A stretch of 64,000 nt of DNA from Pseudomonas leptonychotis (lineage in GTDB: Bacteria; Pseudomonadota; Gammaproteobacteria; Pseudomonadales; Pseudomonadaceae). Made by a program: the position numbers and the translations under genes. The stretch is from the NCBI RefSeq assembly GCF_004920405.1, contig NZ_RFLV01000001.1:62001-126000 (forward strand), in the 5' to 3' direction. Shown in pieces: positions 35,126 to 44,880 of this stretch. The stretch's first letter is position 1. Every line of letters starts with the position of its first letter. Below the pieces are notes generated by a model that was given only the letters and a program-made list of their open reading frames with translations, was not told where the DNA came from and searched no databases.

Positions 35126-37786
35126 TTAACCCGCCAGGCTCTTGCTGACGACTTCATAGACATCACTGGATAACTCACCCGAGGCCAGAATCCGCTGCAG
35201 TTCGCACTTCATCTGCGCCTGACGAGCTGGGCCATATTTGCCCCAGCGGGTTAGCGGCGCCAACAGACGCGAGGCGATCTGCGGGTTGAGGGCATTCAAA
35301 GTGATCACCTGATCCGCCAGGAAGCGATAACCACTGCCATCCGCCTGATGGAAGCCTTGTAGGTTCTGCCCAGCAAATGCGCCGATCAAGGCGCGCACCT
35401 TATTCGGATTTTTCAAGGTAAATGCGGGGTGCTGCATCAATTGCTCAACGCGCTGCAACGCACCCGGCAAGGCGCAAGCGGCTTGCACGCTGAACCACTG
35501 ATCCATAACCAAGGGGTTGTCTTTGAAGAACTCGGCGAAGCTGGTCAGCGCCGCAGCCTTCTCGACCTCAAACGGCGAGTTGACCAACACGGCGAGAGCC
35601 GCCAAGCGCTCAGTCATGTTGTCAGCGTCCTCGAACTGCTCCAAGCAAGCGGCCAACACCTCGGCTTTGCCGCTCAGCATCAGGTAAGACAGCGCGATAT
35701 TTTGCAGGCTGCGTCGGGCAAAGTGTTCAGCCTCGGCCACATAAGCGCTCGTACGAGAAACCTCACGATTGCTCTGGTAACGCTGCCATAGCAGATCGAA
35801 CAAGGCTTGCGACAGCTGTTTACGAGCAAACTCACGAGCGGCGTGAATGGCCTCCACGTCCGCCACGGAGCTGATTTCCGTCAGATACGCCTCACCCGGC
35901 AGCGAGAGCATCTCAGCCACCATGGCCTGATCCAGCGAATCATCTGCCAGCAGAGTTCGGCAGGCATCAACCAGACGCTGATCGAGCACCAGCGCCTCAC
36001 CGCGCTGATGTTGGCCGATCAGGTCCTGCAACACCTGCACCGACAGCTGCTGCCCCGCTTCCCAGCGGTTAAACCCATCACTGTCATGCTGCATGAGAAA
36101 CATCAGCTGATCACGGCTGTAGGGAAAGCTCAGTTTGATCGGCGCTGAAAAGCCGCGCAGCAATGAGGGCAGTGGTTTTTCGGCCAGGTTGATAAAGGTG
36201 AAAGCCTGCTCAGCCTCGGTCACCTGCACTACGCGCGCGCCTTGCACAGCGGTATCTTCACCCACCAACTGCAGTGGTAACTCCATGCCCTGCGCATCGA
36301 GCAACGCCAACTCAACAGGAATAACAAAGGGTTGCTTTTGCGCCTGCTCCGGAGTGGCTGGGCAGCTTTGGCGAAATTGCAGGCGATAGCTATTGGCCGC
36401 AGCGTCATAGCTTTCACTGACTTCAAGACGTGGCGTACCCGCCTGACTGTACCAACGTTTGAACTGAGTCAGGTCGATGCCGTTGGCCTCTTCCATCGCA
36501 CGGATAAAATCGTCACAGGTCACGGCCTGACCATCATGGCGCCCGAAGTACAGGTCGCTGCCTTTGCGGAAACCTTCGGCACCGACCAAGGTGCGAATCA
36601 TGCGCACCACTTCCGAGCCTTTCTCATACACCGTCAGGGTGTAGAAGTTGGAAATTTCCATAAAGGCATCAGGGCGCACCGGATGGGCCATGGGGCCTGC
36701 ATCTTCGGCGAACTGGTGGGTACGCAGGTAGGCCACATCCTCAATCCGCTTGACCGTGCGCGAATGCATATCGGCGCTGAACTCGGCGTCGCGGAACACG
36801 GTGAAGCCTTCTTTCAGCGATAGCTGGAACCAGTCGCGGCAGGTCACACGGTTGCCCGACCAGTTATGGAAATACTCGTGAGCCACCACGGCTTCAACGC
36901 GCTGGTGAGCAGCGTCAGTGGCGGTCTCGGCCTTGGCCAGCACGCAACTGGAGTTGAAGATGTTGAGGCCTTTGTTCTCCATGGCACCCATATTGAAGTC
37001 GTTGACCGCGACGATCATAAAGATGTCCAGGTCGTACTCGCGGCCGTACACCTCCTCGTCCCACTTCATCGACTTCTTCAGGCTGTCCATGGCGTGCTGG
37101 CACTTGTCGATGTTTTCCGGCTCGACATAAATGCGCAACGCCACGTCACGCTGGTTCATGGTGGTAAAGCTGTCTTCAACACACCAGAGATCACCGGCCA
37201 CCAGCGCAAACAGGTACGCCGGCTTCATAAAGGGGTCTTCCCAGGTCGCCCAATGACGGCCATCACCCTCGCTACCGCTGGCAATCGGGTTGCCGTTAGA
37301 CAGCAGCACCGGATAGTCATGCTGGGCCGCGCTCAGGGTGGTGGTGAACTTACTCATCACATCCGGGCGGTCGAGGTAGTAGGTAATTTTGCGAAAGCCC
37401 TCGGCCTCGCACTGGGTGCAGAACATGCCGCTGGATTTATACAAGCCCTCCAGCGCGGTATTGCTCTCGGGGTGGATGCGCACGCTGCTGTCGATAACAA
37501 AGCTGGCGGTGCTCGGCTGCACGGTCAGATGGCTATCGTCCAGTTGATAATCACCGGCGGACAATGCGCGGTCATCCAGCGCCAGGCTCAGCAGTTCTAA
37601 CTGTTGACCGTCCAGCACCAATGGCGGCAGACCACTGCCCGCCGCCGGGTTGCGCCGCATCACTAACTGCGCGTGTACCAAGGTGTGGTCATCGAACAAC
37701 TCGAAGGTCAGGTGTGTTTCATCGATCAGATAATCCGGAACCTGGTAATCCTTGAGGTAAATCATCTTCGGCTGTTCAGTGCGCAT
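35126..37786 (-). CDS. pepN: aminopeptidase N (M1 metallopeptidase)
   Basis: 886 aa, close to E. coli PepN (870). It is a cytosolic zinc exopeptidase that removes N-terminal residues from peptides. The substrate motif GAMEN (in NMGAMENKGLN) is near residue 267 and the zinc motif HEYFH with NWSGNRVTCRDWFQLSLKEG just behind lies near 300-325. The C-terminal half is the helical M1 domain. It is the last gene of the nadK-to-pepN run, 54 bases after DUF2797. Confidence 0.97.
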   Translation of the reverse strand: MRTEQPKMIYLKDYQVPDYLIDETHLTFELFDDHTLVHAQLVMRRNPAAGSGLPPLVLDGQQLELLSLALDDRALSAGDYQLDDSHLTVQPSTASFVIDSSVRIHPESNTALEGLYKSSGMFCTQCEAEGFRKITYYLDRPDVMSKFTTTLSAAQHDYPVLLSNGNPIASGSEGDGRHWATWEDPFMKPAYLFALVAGDLWCVEDSFTTMNQRDVALRIYVEPENIDKCQHAMDSLKKSMKWDEEVYGREYDLDIFMIVAVNDFNMGAMENKGLNIFNSSCVLAKAETATDAAHQRVEAVVAHEYFHNWSGNRVTCRDWFQLSLKEGFTVFRDAEFSADMHSRTVKRIEDVAYLRTHQFAEDAGPMAHPVRPDAFMEISNFYTLTVYEKGSEVVRMIRTLVGAEGFRKGSDLYFGRHDGQAVTCDDFIRAMEEANGIDLTQFKRWYSQAGTPRLEVSESYDAAANSYRLQFRQSCPATPEQAQKQPFVIPVELALLDAQGMELPLQLVGEDTAVQGARVVQVTEAEQAFTFINLAEKPLPSLLRGFSAPIKLSFPYSRDQLMFLMQHDSDGFNRWEAGQQLSVQVLQDLIGQHQRGEALVLDQRLVDACRTLLADDSLDQAMVAEMLSLPGEAYLTEISSVADVEAIHAAREFARKQLSQALFDLLWQRYQSNREVSRTSAYVAEAEHFARRSLQNIALSYLMLSGKAEVLAACLEQFEDADNMTERLAALAVLVNSPFEVEKAAALTSFAEFFKDNPLVMDQWFSVQAACALPGALQRVEQLMQHPAFTLKNPNKVRALIGAFAGQNLQGFHQADGSGYRFLADQVITLNALNPQIASRLLAPLTRWGKYGPARQAQMKCELQRILASGELSSDVYEVVSKSLAG

Positions 37787-37840
37787 GGCTTGTGGCCCTT
37801 TATCTGCGGCGCGCTCGCGCCGGGTTTGCGTAGATGTCAG

Positions 37841-38677
37841 TCAGACGGCCAGTTCGTGGACGGCCAGCTGATAAGCAGTGTATTTGCGGATATTGATCAC
37901 GCCGGTGTCGAACATCAGGTACTGACCCTTGATGCCCAGCAGTGTGCCCTCGGCCAGCGGATTCTTGTCCAGGTTGAAGCTGTTGATCTTCGCCGGGTAG
38001 GCGTCAATCGGGTAGGTAATTTGCACCACAGCCTGGTCGTTCAGCGGCTGAATGGCTTGGATGCCAAAGCGCTGCTGCAGCTCGGTCAGCCCGCTGCTGC
38101 AACTGGTAAATAGCTGCTCGCGAACCGCTACGAGATCCACCGGTGCTGCATCACCTTTGAGCAGCGCGCGCCAGTTGGTTTTATCCGCCACCTGGCTGCG
38201 CAGCAAGTCTTCGACAAAGCCCGATTGTTGACGGGTAGCCACCCGCGCAATAGGTAACGCTTGGGTTGCACCTTGGTCGATCCAGCGCGTGGGGATCTGC
38301 GTAGCGCGAGTAATACCGACCTTGACCCCACTGGAGTTGGCCAGGTAAACCACGTGATCGGTCATGCAGAACTGTTCGCCCCAGCTCGGCTCGCGGCAAG
38401 TGCCGGCCTCATAATGGCAACGCTCGGGGCTCATGATGCAGATATCGCACTGCGCCAGCTTCTGCATACAGGGGTAGCAATAGCCCTGGCTGTAGCTGCT
38501 CTTGGTCTTGCGCCCGCAATGGCTGCAATGGATGGCGCCGAGGAACTCCAGGCGCAGGGTCTTGCCAATCAGTGGATTCACCGGCAGCAGTTCATCACCT
38601 AAGCGAAAGCTGTACTGCACCGGCGCTTCCAGCTGCACCGCCATTTTACTCAGGGCACCACGAGCTATCTCACTCAT
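37841..38677 (-). CDS. DUF2797 protein with cysteine-rich N-terminus and GIY-YIG-like core
   Basis: 278 aa. Residues 51-104 hold nine cysteines, several as CxxC pairs (51/54, 67/70, 77/80), which probably bind zinc. Behind them VVYLANSSGVKVGITR (109-124) resembles the strand-turn-strand of GIY-YIG nucleases, but the canonical catalytic set is incomplete. The function of DUF2797 is unknown; nucleic acid binding is a fair guess. The ATG overlaps the stop of the YeaC gene, so the two are coupled. Confidence 0.85.
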   Translation of the reverse strand: MSEIARGALSKMAVQLEAPVQYSFRLGDELLPVNPLIGKTLRLEFLGAIHCSHCGRKTKSSYSQGYCYPCMQKLAQCDICIMSPERCHYEAGTCREPSWGEQFCMTDHVVYLANSSGVKVGITRATQIPTRWIDQGATQALPIARVATRQQSGFVEDLLRSQVADKTNWRALLKGDAAPVDLVAVREQLFTSCSSGLTELQQRFGIQAIQPLNDQAVVQITYPIDAYPAKINSFNLDKNPLAEGTLLGIKGQYLMFDTGVINIRKYTAYQLAVHELAV

Positions 38678-38940
38678 CAGTGCAGGGTATCCGAGGATTT
38701 GAACAACAGATTGGGCACCGGCGCGGACTTAGAGCTGCATTCCTGCGGGCCCATATAACCGATGCGCTCTTCTTCCGGTAAGTTCTGAACCTCCCAGGCA
38801 ATCAGGGCCTGCAGGGTCAGCTCCTTTTGCTCCAGAGTCAGTTTGCGGCCGTCCGGCCATTTGCCGATTTCTACAGCCAGTTTGAGGCTCTGATAAATCT
38901 CAGGGGTGATGTTTTCAATCGCTTGAAGAAAAGACGACAT
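38677..38940 (-). CDS. YeaC-like DUF1315 protein
   Basis: 87 aa, soluble and mostly helical, with the family stretch KWPDGRKLTLEQKELTLQA at residues 28-46 and the conserved ending VGYMG-type motif (IGYMGPQEC). No biochemical function is known. It lies 45 bases after the rhomboid gene and overlaps DUF2797 by one base. Confidence 0.85.
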   Translation of the reverse strand: MSSFLQAIENITPEIYQSLKLAVEIGKWPDGRKLTLEQKELTLQALIAWEVQNLPEEERIGYMGPQECSSKSAPVPNLLFKSSDTLH

Positions 38941-38985
38941 GACGCCTCCAAATGCAAAGTGGCAGTTTACCAGCCTGTAGAAGAA

Positions 38986-39849
38986 CTAACTGCGTTGCCG
39001 ACGCGCCAGCGCACCACCCAGCAGCCCTGTCAGGCAACCTACCAGCAGGCCGCCGACATGCGCCGCATTGGCAATCGCGCCGAATTGCAGCAACTCGAAG
39101 ATGCCGGTCATACAGATCACCAGCCAGGCCAGCATCATTACCAGCACGCCAGGCGGTAGCTGATAAGCCCTGTTAGGGGCCAAGCGTTGGAAGATCCAAC
39201 AATGCCCGAGCAAGCCATAGAGCACACCGGACAGCCCGCCAAACAGCGAGGGCCCCGCCCACCAATACTGCGCGATGTTCGACGCCAGACCGAACAACAG
39301 ACTCAACCCCAGCAGACCGACACCGCCTTGGCGAAACTCAATACGCCGCCCCAGCTCCCAGTACCAAAGGCTGTTCATCGCCAGATGCAGCCAGCCGAAA
39401 TGAATCAACATCGGCGTGATCAGCCGCCACCACTGGCCGCTGGCGAGGGTGGCGTCCACATAATTCAGGTAAAAGCGCTCCCCCTCGATACGGAAGTCGA
39501 CGAAACTCAGCCAGCGAATCGCCGCAAAGTTTTCTCCAGCGCCGGTGACGGTAAAAACAATCAAGGTCAGCAACAACATGGCAGCGGTCAGCGGGCTACG
39601 CCGTAACTGCACCAGCACGCCATCGCGCAGGGGCTCAGCTGACTCAGCCGGCGGCACTGCAGCATCGCCCTGCGGATAACGTGCATAAAGTGCACGCACC
39701 TGTTCAGCCCATTGCTCTTCGGGCACCCAGACCACCTGCTCGCCCGCTTCTTCCGCCACCCGGTGTGGCACCTGCAAACGTTGCAATAACGTGATGAAGC
39801 CACTCAGGTCGATCTGTTCGGGTAAGCGCATTGCCGCTACTGCTGTCAT
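38986..39849 (-). CDS. rhomboid family intramembrane serine protease
   Basis: 287 aa. A cytosolic N-terminal domain (1-80) precedes six to seven membrane helices. The catalytic dyad is Ser207 (GGLSGVLYG) and His264 (NAAHVGG); His150 and Asn159, which shape the oxyanion hole, are present too. It should cleave membrane proteins within the bilayer; substrates unknown. It resembles GlpG in layout. ATGA overlap with the phosphoesterase gene. Confidence 0.92.
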   Translation of the reverse strand: MTAVAAMRLPEQIDLSGFITLLQRLQVPHRVAEEAGEQVVWVPEEQWAEQVRALYARYPQGDAAVPPAESAEPLRDGVLVQLRRSPLTAAMLLLTLIVFTVTGAGENFAAIRWLSFVDFRIEGERFYLNYVDATLASGQWWRLITPMLIHFGWLHLAMNSLWYWELGRRIEFRQGGVGLLGLSLLFGLASNIAQYWWAGPSLFGGLSGVLYGLLGHCWIFQRLAPNRAYQLPPGVLVMMLAWLVICMTGIFELLQFGAIANAAHVGGLLVGCLTGLLGGALARRQRS

Positions 39850-40820
39850 GGTCGCGCCTCCGGGCGATCAACATCGACCCAAACAAACTTGTTGGCCTCT
39901 AGGCGTGTTTCCTGATCAAGGCGATAGGCGACTAATTTGCCATTGAGTACGGCGCTGTAATCCAAGCACGCCAAGTTGTTGCGAATCGGCGCGGGTTTGC
40001 CGCTGCGCCAGTAGTGGCCGACAAACAGCAGCGGCTGATCGGCCCGGTACTTGAGCAACTCGGTCTTCTGCGACTCACTGAGCGGCATCTGCGCCGCCAG
40101 CGCCGGCAAAGCATCGGGCTGGAACACAATATCGCCGTAGGTTTGCGGGTCTTCTTCCCAGAATTTGGTGCGAAAATGTGCGCGGGTAAAGCCATCATCA
40201 CTCGTCAAGGTCATGCCGTGCGGCAGACGCATGTCAGTGCCGCGCAACAGTCGGTCCAGCGCAGTATTGGCAAAACTGCCATGTACCGCCGCCGCTTGCA
40301 GAAAATGTTCATCAATACAGCCATCGGCAAACTGTGCGCGCAGCGGTTCGATCAGGCTGTCGTCCCAACAGGCATGCACCACACGAAAACGCTCAGCATC
40401 GATAAACAGCGGTAATTCATAGAACCAACCGAGAAATTCGCGCCACTCATCTGGGTAGGCATCGAACTGCTCCAGGGTTTCCTTAATCAGTTTGGCGTGC
40501 CGCGGCGTGTGCTCACGTACAAATTGCCGACCACTGCCGGGGGCCGCAGGCGTACTCCAGCCCAGGGCATTGAACTCATGGTTACCCATGATGCACAGCG
40601 CTTGACCGGCCACGACCATGTCGCGCACCAGATGCAAGGCTTCACGAATGCGCGGACCACGGTCGACCAGATCACCGAGAAAAATCACCATCCGCTGAGG
40701 GTGCCGCCATACACCGGCCTGCTGGCGGTAGCCCAAGGTACTGAGCAATCGCTCCAGCGTTTTCGCACAACCGTGGATGTCACCGATCAGGTCGTAACCA
40801 CGAGCGGGGTCGAGGTGCAT
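39846..40820 (-). CDS. metallophosphoesterase (calcineurin-like)
   Basis: 324 aa. The binuclear metal motifs are DIHG (Asp14, His16), GDLVDRGP (near 48-55) and GNHE (near 79-82). It resembles the ApaH/serine-threonine phosphatase branch, but the substrate cannot be told. The start overlaps the nadK stop (one base), the end overlaps the rhomboid start, so translation is coupled along this stretch. Confidence 0.9.
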   Translation of the reverse strand: MHLDPARGYDLIGDIHGCAKTLERLLSTLGYRQQAGVWRHPQRMVIFLGDLVDRGPRIREALHLVRDMVVAGQALCIMGNHEFNALGWSTPAAPGSGRQFVREHTPRHAKLIKETLEQFDAYPDEWREFLGWFYELPLFIDAERFRVVHACWDDSLIEPLRAQFADGCIDEHFLQAAAVHGSFANTALDRLLRGTDMRLPHGMTLTSDDGFTRAHFRTKFWEEDPQTYGDIVFQPDALPALAAQMPLSESQKTELLKYRADQPLLFVGHYWRSGKPAPIRNNLACLDYSAVLNGKLVAYRLDQETRLEANKFVWVDVDRPEARP

Positions 40821-41707
40821 TAGTTACCCCCACCGAGTCGACTGCCCCAGCCGAGCTTGTTGCGGCAGACCTCGAAGAAATTATGATCCAGCGGGTGAAT
40901 CAGACGCAGCTTCTGCGGCCGCTTGGCCACGGTGATGGTGTCCCCAGGTGCACACGTGAAGTGATTCTGCCCATCACAGGACACCAGCGGATAAATCTGT
41001 AGATCCTTGGAGACAACGATTTTCAGCTCGCTGTTGGCATCCACCACAATCGGGCGACTGGACAGCGTATGCGGGTACATCGGCACGATGACGATGGCAT
41101 CCAGCTTGGGGTGCATGATCGGCCCGCCAGCGGACAAGGCGTAAGCAGTCGATCCGGTTGGTGTGGCGATAATCAAGCCATCCGCTTTCTGGCTGCAGAC
41201 AAACTGGCCGTCGATATACAGCTCGAACTCGATCATTTTGGTCGACTTGCCAGGGTGCAGCACGACATCGTTAAGTGCATCGCCCTGGCCAATAGCCTCG
41301 CCATTGCGGCGCACTTCGGCTTCAAGCAGGAAGCGGTTCTCCGTCAGGTAATGCCCTTCAAGCACCTGCGCAACCTTTACCTCCAGCTCATCGGGGCGAA
41401 TATCGGTAAGAAAGCCCAGGCTGCCACGGTTGACCCCCAACACCGGTACTTTATGCCGCGCCAGGGCACGGGCCGCGCCGAGCATGCTGCCATCACCACC
41501 CACCACGATCACCAGATCGCAGATTTCACCGAGAATTTTGCGTGAGGACGTTTGCAGGCCATGACCGGGCAGCACTTCGGCAATGGTGTCTTCGAGAATC
41601 ACATGCAGGTGATGAGCGAGCAGAAACTTCTTCAGCCGGCGAATGGTGTCGAGAACCTGGGTACTGCCCAGCCGACCGATGATGCCGATATTACGAAATT
41701 GCTCCAT
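40820..41707 (-). CDS. nadK: NAD kinase
   Basis: 295 aa. It phosphorylates NAD+ to NADP+ with ATP or polyphosphate. The GGDGSML motif is at residues 70-76 (Asp72 catalytic), the NDVVLHPG segment at about 155 and the C-terminal Gly-rich fold are intact. GGGAG stands just upstream of the ATG at 41707. It is the first gene of the six-gene minus-strand block that ends with pepN; the link between NADP supply and the other genes is probably only positional. Confidence 0.96.
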   Translation of the reverse strand: MEQFRNIGIIGRLGSTQVLDTIRRLKKFLLAHHLHVILEDTIAEVLPGHGLQTSSRKILGEICDLVIVVGGDGSMLGAARALARHKVPVLGVNRGSLGFLTDIRPDELEVKVAQVLEGHYLTENRFLLEAEVRRNGEAIGQGDALNDVVLHPGKSTKMIEFELYIDGQFVCSQKADGLIIATPTGSTAYALSAGGPIMHPKLDAIVIVPMYPHTLSSRPIVVDANSELKIVVSKDLQIYPLVSCDGQNHFTCAPGDTITVAKRPQKLRLIHPLDHNFFEVCRNKLGWGSRLGGGN

Positions 41708-41815
41708 GGGGCTCCCGCCAGGCTCTGAATCTAATGGCTCGGATTATGGGCGAAAGCTGGCGGCAGCAGCAAACCGCCAGGCCATAACGCGGCCGTTAAG
41801 CGCTATGCTCGCAGC

Positions 41816-42760
41816 ATGATGCCTTTCCCATCGCTCGCCGACTTACTTGCACATCTGCACCAACCTGCAGTGCGCGACTTGGCGTGGACGCTGCTATCAC
41901 CGCCCCTGCTGGCACAAACGCCCTGGCCACAGCGGCACCCACTCAACGCCAGCAGTTGGCAGCGGCAACCCGATACGCTGGCCGACTGGCTGCTCAGTCT
42001 GGACGCCGACAGCCACACCCTGCAGCAATGGCTGAGTCAGCGCTCGGTGCGCCGCCTGGGGCTTTACTACGAACGGCTCTGGCAGTTTGCCCTGCATGCT
42101 GCGCCTGGCATCGAGGTACTGGCTGCCAACGTGCCCATCCGGCAACAGGGTCACACGCTTGGCGAGCTGGACATGCTGCTGCGTGATGAAGAAGGGGTCC
42201 ATCACTTAGAGCTGGCCATAAAGCTGTACCTGGGCCAACCGCATTGCAGCGGCAGCGAGCTGTCACACTGGCTCGGCCCAGGCAGCCACGACCGTTTGGA
42301 TATCAAACTGGCGCACCTCGGCGAACATCAACTGCCTTTGTCAGCTCGTCTAGAGGCACAACCGGCACTCCATGCACACGACATTGCACAACCTCAGGCC
42401 GCACTGTGGCTGGCTGGCTACCTCTTCTACCCCTGGCAACAATCCTACCGTGCAGCGTCAGGCACAAACCCTGCCCACCTACGGGGGCGCTGGCTGCACC
42501 GCGCAGACTGGACAAGCTTTACCACTCAGCACCAAGGTCACTGGCAGCCCTTACCGCGACAAGCCTGGCTCGCGCCTGCACGTATAGAAGGGGAGCAATT
42601 ATGGTCGCACGAGCAATTCCAAACATGGCTCGCAGCACTGCCAAGCGATGCCAATGCGCAGTTACTCGTACGTTTTATTGAAAGCCCACAACACTGCTGG
42701 CTGGAAGCCGAGCGGGTGTTTCTGGTGAATGATGGCTGGCCGATGCAACCCACCGCCTAG
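41816..42760 (+). CDS. DUF1853 family protein
   Basis: 314 aa, soluble. The central part (GELDMLLRDEEGVHHLELAIKLYLG, about 112-137) has the E/D-x(n)-ExK pattern seen in PD-(D/E)XK nuclease-like folds; whether it is catalytic is unknown. DUF1853 is common beside nadK in Pseudomonas by recollection. It is divergent from nadK with about 110 bases between, and convergent with the next gene. Confidence 0.85.
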   Translation: MMPFPSLADLLAHLHQPAVRDLAWTLLSPPLLAQTPWPQRHPLNASSWQRQPDTLADWLLSLDADSHTLQQWLSQRSVRRLGLYYERLWQFALHAAPGIEVLAANVPIRQQGHTLGELDMLLRDEEGVHHLELAIKLYLGQPHCSGSELSHWLGPGSHDRLDIKLAHLGEHQLPLSARLEAQPALHAHDIAQPQAALWLAGYLFYPWQQSYRAASGTNPAHLRGRWLHRADWTSFTTQHQGHWQPLPRQAWLAPARIEGEQLWSHEQFQTWLAALPSDANAQLLVRFIESPQHCWLEAERVFLVNDGWPMQPTA

Positions 42761-42791
42761 CGCGCAACCTAAACCACCAGCCGTGAGCCCT

Positions 42792-43901
42792 TCAGCGACT
42801 GCGTTCGGTACGACCACCCGAGCGCGCCAGATAACCCGAGCCACTTTCACACAACAGCGCATCACGCTGCACCGCCGGCAAGGCATCCACACCATCACGC
42901 AAAGCGTAAGCGCTGTAGCCCAACTGTGAGAGCAAAAACACCGCACTGGCGCTGCGTTTGCCGCTGTCGCAATAACACAAGTAGGTGCGCGTGGTATCCA
43001 GCAGCCGTGCCTTCAAACGCAGTAACTGCAGCGGCATATTGAGTGACTGCAAAGCATGTGCACGCTCGTATTCTTCTTGCAGGCGCACATCCAGCCATTG
43101 CGCCCCCGCCGCCAGCAACCGCGACGCTTCGCCAAGCGAGACCTCGTTCACCACCGGCGCTTTCAGTAAAGCAAAGAAGTCCTGGCGATCCAGACGCAGC
43201 ACCACCCCCTCTTCCAGCATGGTCACCGTGGCATTACGCGGGCTATCCGCCAGCAAAGCCTCCTCGCCAAAGCACGCGCCAATCTCCAACTCAGCCAACA
43301 CCTGCTGGGCGCTGCCAGCACCACGAATCACTTCGGCCCGACCACTTTTGAGGAAGTAGCAACTGTCGCCAACATCACCTTCCTGCAGCACAGTACTGCC
43401 CGCAACCAACTCAATGCGCTGCAGGCGCTCTAGCATGGCGCGCACATTCGACGGTGGCACCTTGGCAAACAGTGGGTTCTCCAGCAAACGCTCAAGCCAC
43501 TCGACCTCAGCATGGTTTTGCCCCAGCTCCAGCAGCAAATCCTGATAGGCCAGGCGCCACGTCAACAGACGATTGAGAGTCGCCGTGTCCAGCACCAGCA
43601 CGCTGGCATCGGTCAGCGCCCGTACCTCATGCAGGCGCGGCAAACTCGGTGACAACGGATGACAGCTGGCTTCACTGCCGGCTTGCAAACGCTGCTCCTG
43701 GCCATCGACCGATTGCAGTAGCAACTCCCCCGCCAACAGGTAGTAGGTTAGGCGCGCCTGATCCCCAGGCCTAAACAGTAGCTGCCCCACCAACAAGGGT
43801 TGTGGGACCAGCTGCACACGCAACTCACGCCACTGTTGCTCGGACAGCACGTTGAGGGGCGTCAGGCTGCGTAACTGCTCGGGATTAAGGGGTTCGCTCA
43901 T
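42792..43901 (-). CDS. cyclic-nucleotide-binding protein fused to rhodanese
   Basis: 369 aa, soluble. An N-terminal region (30-110) looks like a weak cNMP-binding domain; a clearer one follows at 144-247 (GDSCYFLKSGRAEV, then GACFGEEALL, DSPRNATV). The rhodanese domain is at 253-345 with the active Cys311 in CDSGKRSA. Such fusions are thought to couple nucleotide sensing to sulfur transfer; substrate and ligand are unknown. No HTH is present, so it is not a Crp-type regulator. Confidence 0.88.
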   Translation of the reverse strand: MSEPLNPEQLRSLTPLNVLSEQQWRELRVQLVPQPLLVGQLLFRPGDQARLTYYLLAGELLLQSVDGQEQRLQAGSEASCHPLSPSLPRLHEVRALTDASVLVLDTATLNRLLTWRLAYQDLLLELGQNHAEVEWLERLLENPLFAKVPPSNVRAMLERLQRIELVAGSTVLQEGDVGDSCYFLKSGRAEVIRGAGSAQQVLAELEIGACFGEEALLADSPRNATVTMLEEGVVLRLDRQDFFALLKAPVVNEVSLGEASRLLAAGAQWLDVRLQEEYERAHALQSLNMPLQLLRLKARLLDTTRTYLCYCDSGKRSASAVFLLSQLGYSAYALRDGVDALPAVQRDALLCESGSGYLARSGGRTERSR

Positions 43902-43942
43902 GGAATATCCAGGCTCCGCTGGTGAAATTCAGTGTAGCCGCG

Positions 43943-44878
43943 TTATGCCGAAGTGTGCTGCAGCAACGCCGCTGCCCGGCCCTGCAAACCACCCGTATGG
44001 ACAAACACCAGACGACTGCCGCGAGCAAAGTAACCGGCCTCGACCTGCTGGCGCAACGCCATTAACGCCTTAGCGGTATACAGCGGCTCGAGCGGTACAC
44101 CGCTTGCCGCTTCCGTTACCTGCATAAAGCTCAGCAACTCGGCATCTACCTTGGCAAAGCCACCGCGGCTGGCAGCATGTAACTGGTAGCCGCCAACGGG
44201 TCTATCAGCATCCTGCACAATCGCCTGCACCTGCTGCTCGACACCATGATCAATCGGTACGGCCAGCGCGGCGTGCACCGGATGCTCAGCGGCCTCACCC
44301 AACAGCACACCGGCCAGCGTGGTGCCCGTACCCGCAGCCAGCCACCAGGCGTCATAATCGGCCCAGCCTAGACCAGGCAATTGCTCACGAACCTGTCGCA
44401 CCAGCCCTATACACCCCAACGCCCCCAATAGTCCGCCACCGCCCTCCGGTACGGTATAAATACCCGGATACTGCGTCCGCCAGGGCAGCCAAAAGTCCGC
44501 GGTATGCCGCGCCCGATAGCCCGCATACCCCAACCAGTGCAATTGCATGCCGAAGGCGTGGAGATCACGCACCGTTGGCGTCTGCTGGGGATGCCCACGC
44601 AGCAGGCCAACCGTGTTAAAGCCAAAGCGTTTACCAGCAGCTGCCAGCGCATGCAGATGGTTAGAGTGGGCACCGCCCAGGCTGATTACGCCAGTAGCGG
44701 CGCAGGCCTCTGCTGCGCGCAGGTGCTCGGAGAGTTTGAACCATTTATTACCACTGATCAGCGGATCAAGCAGATCCAGACGCAATATCGCCAGCTCGAC
44801 GCCAGCTGCGACCGACCAAGCCAGCTGCAACGGCTGTAAAGGCGCACGTGGAGCCCAGTCAGGCAGGATTACAGGCAA
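43943..44878 (-). CDS. PLP enzyme of the ACC deaminase / D-cysteine desulfhydrase family
   Basis: 311 aa fold-type II PLP enzyme. The Schiff-base Lys45 is in SGNKWFKL and GGAHSNH follows at 68-74. This branch contains D-cysteine desulfhydrase and ACC deaminase; which reaction this one performs cannot be settled by reading. The gene appears to start with TTG at 44878, two bases after the stop of the coiled-coil gene, with no good ribosome site, so it is probably translated by coupling. Confidence 0.85.
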   Translation of the reverse strand: MPVILPDWAPRAPLQPLQLAWSVAAGVELAILRLDLLDPLISGNKWFKLSEHLRAAEACAATGVISLGGAHSNHLHALAAAGKRFGFNTVGLLRGHPQQTPTVRDLHAFGMQLHWLGYAGYRARHTADFWLPWRTQYPGIYTVPEGGGGLLGALGCIGLVRQVREQLPGLGWADYDAWWLAAGTGTTLAGVLLGEAAEHPVHAALAVPIDHGVEQQVQAIVQDADRPVGGYQLHAASRGGFAKVDAELLSFMQVTEAASGVPLEPLYTAKALMALRQQVEAGYFARGSRLVFVHTGGLQGRAAALLQHTSA

Positions 44879-44880
44879 GG

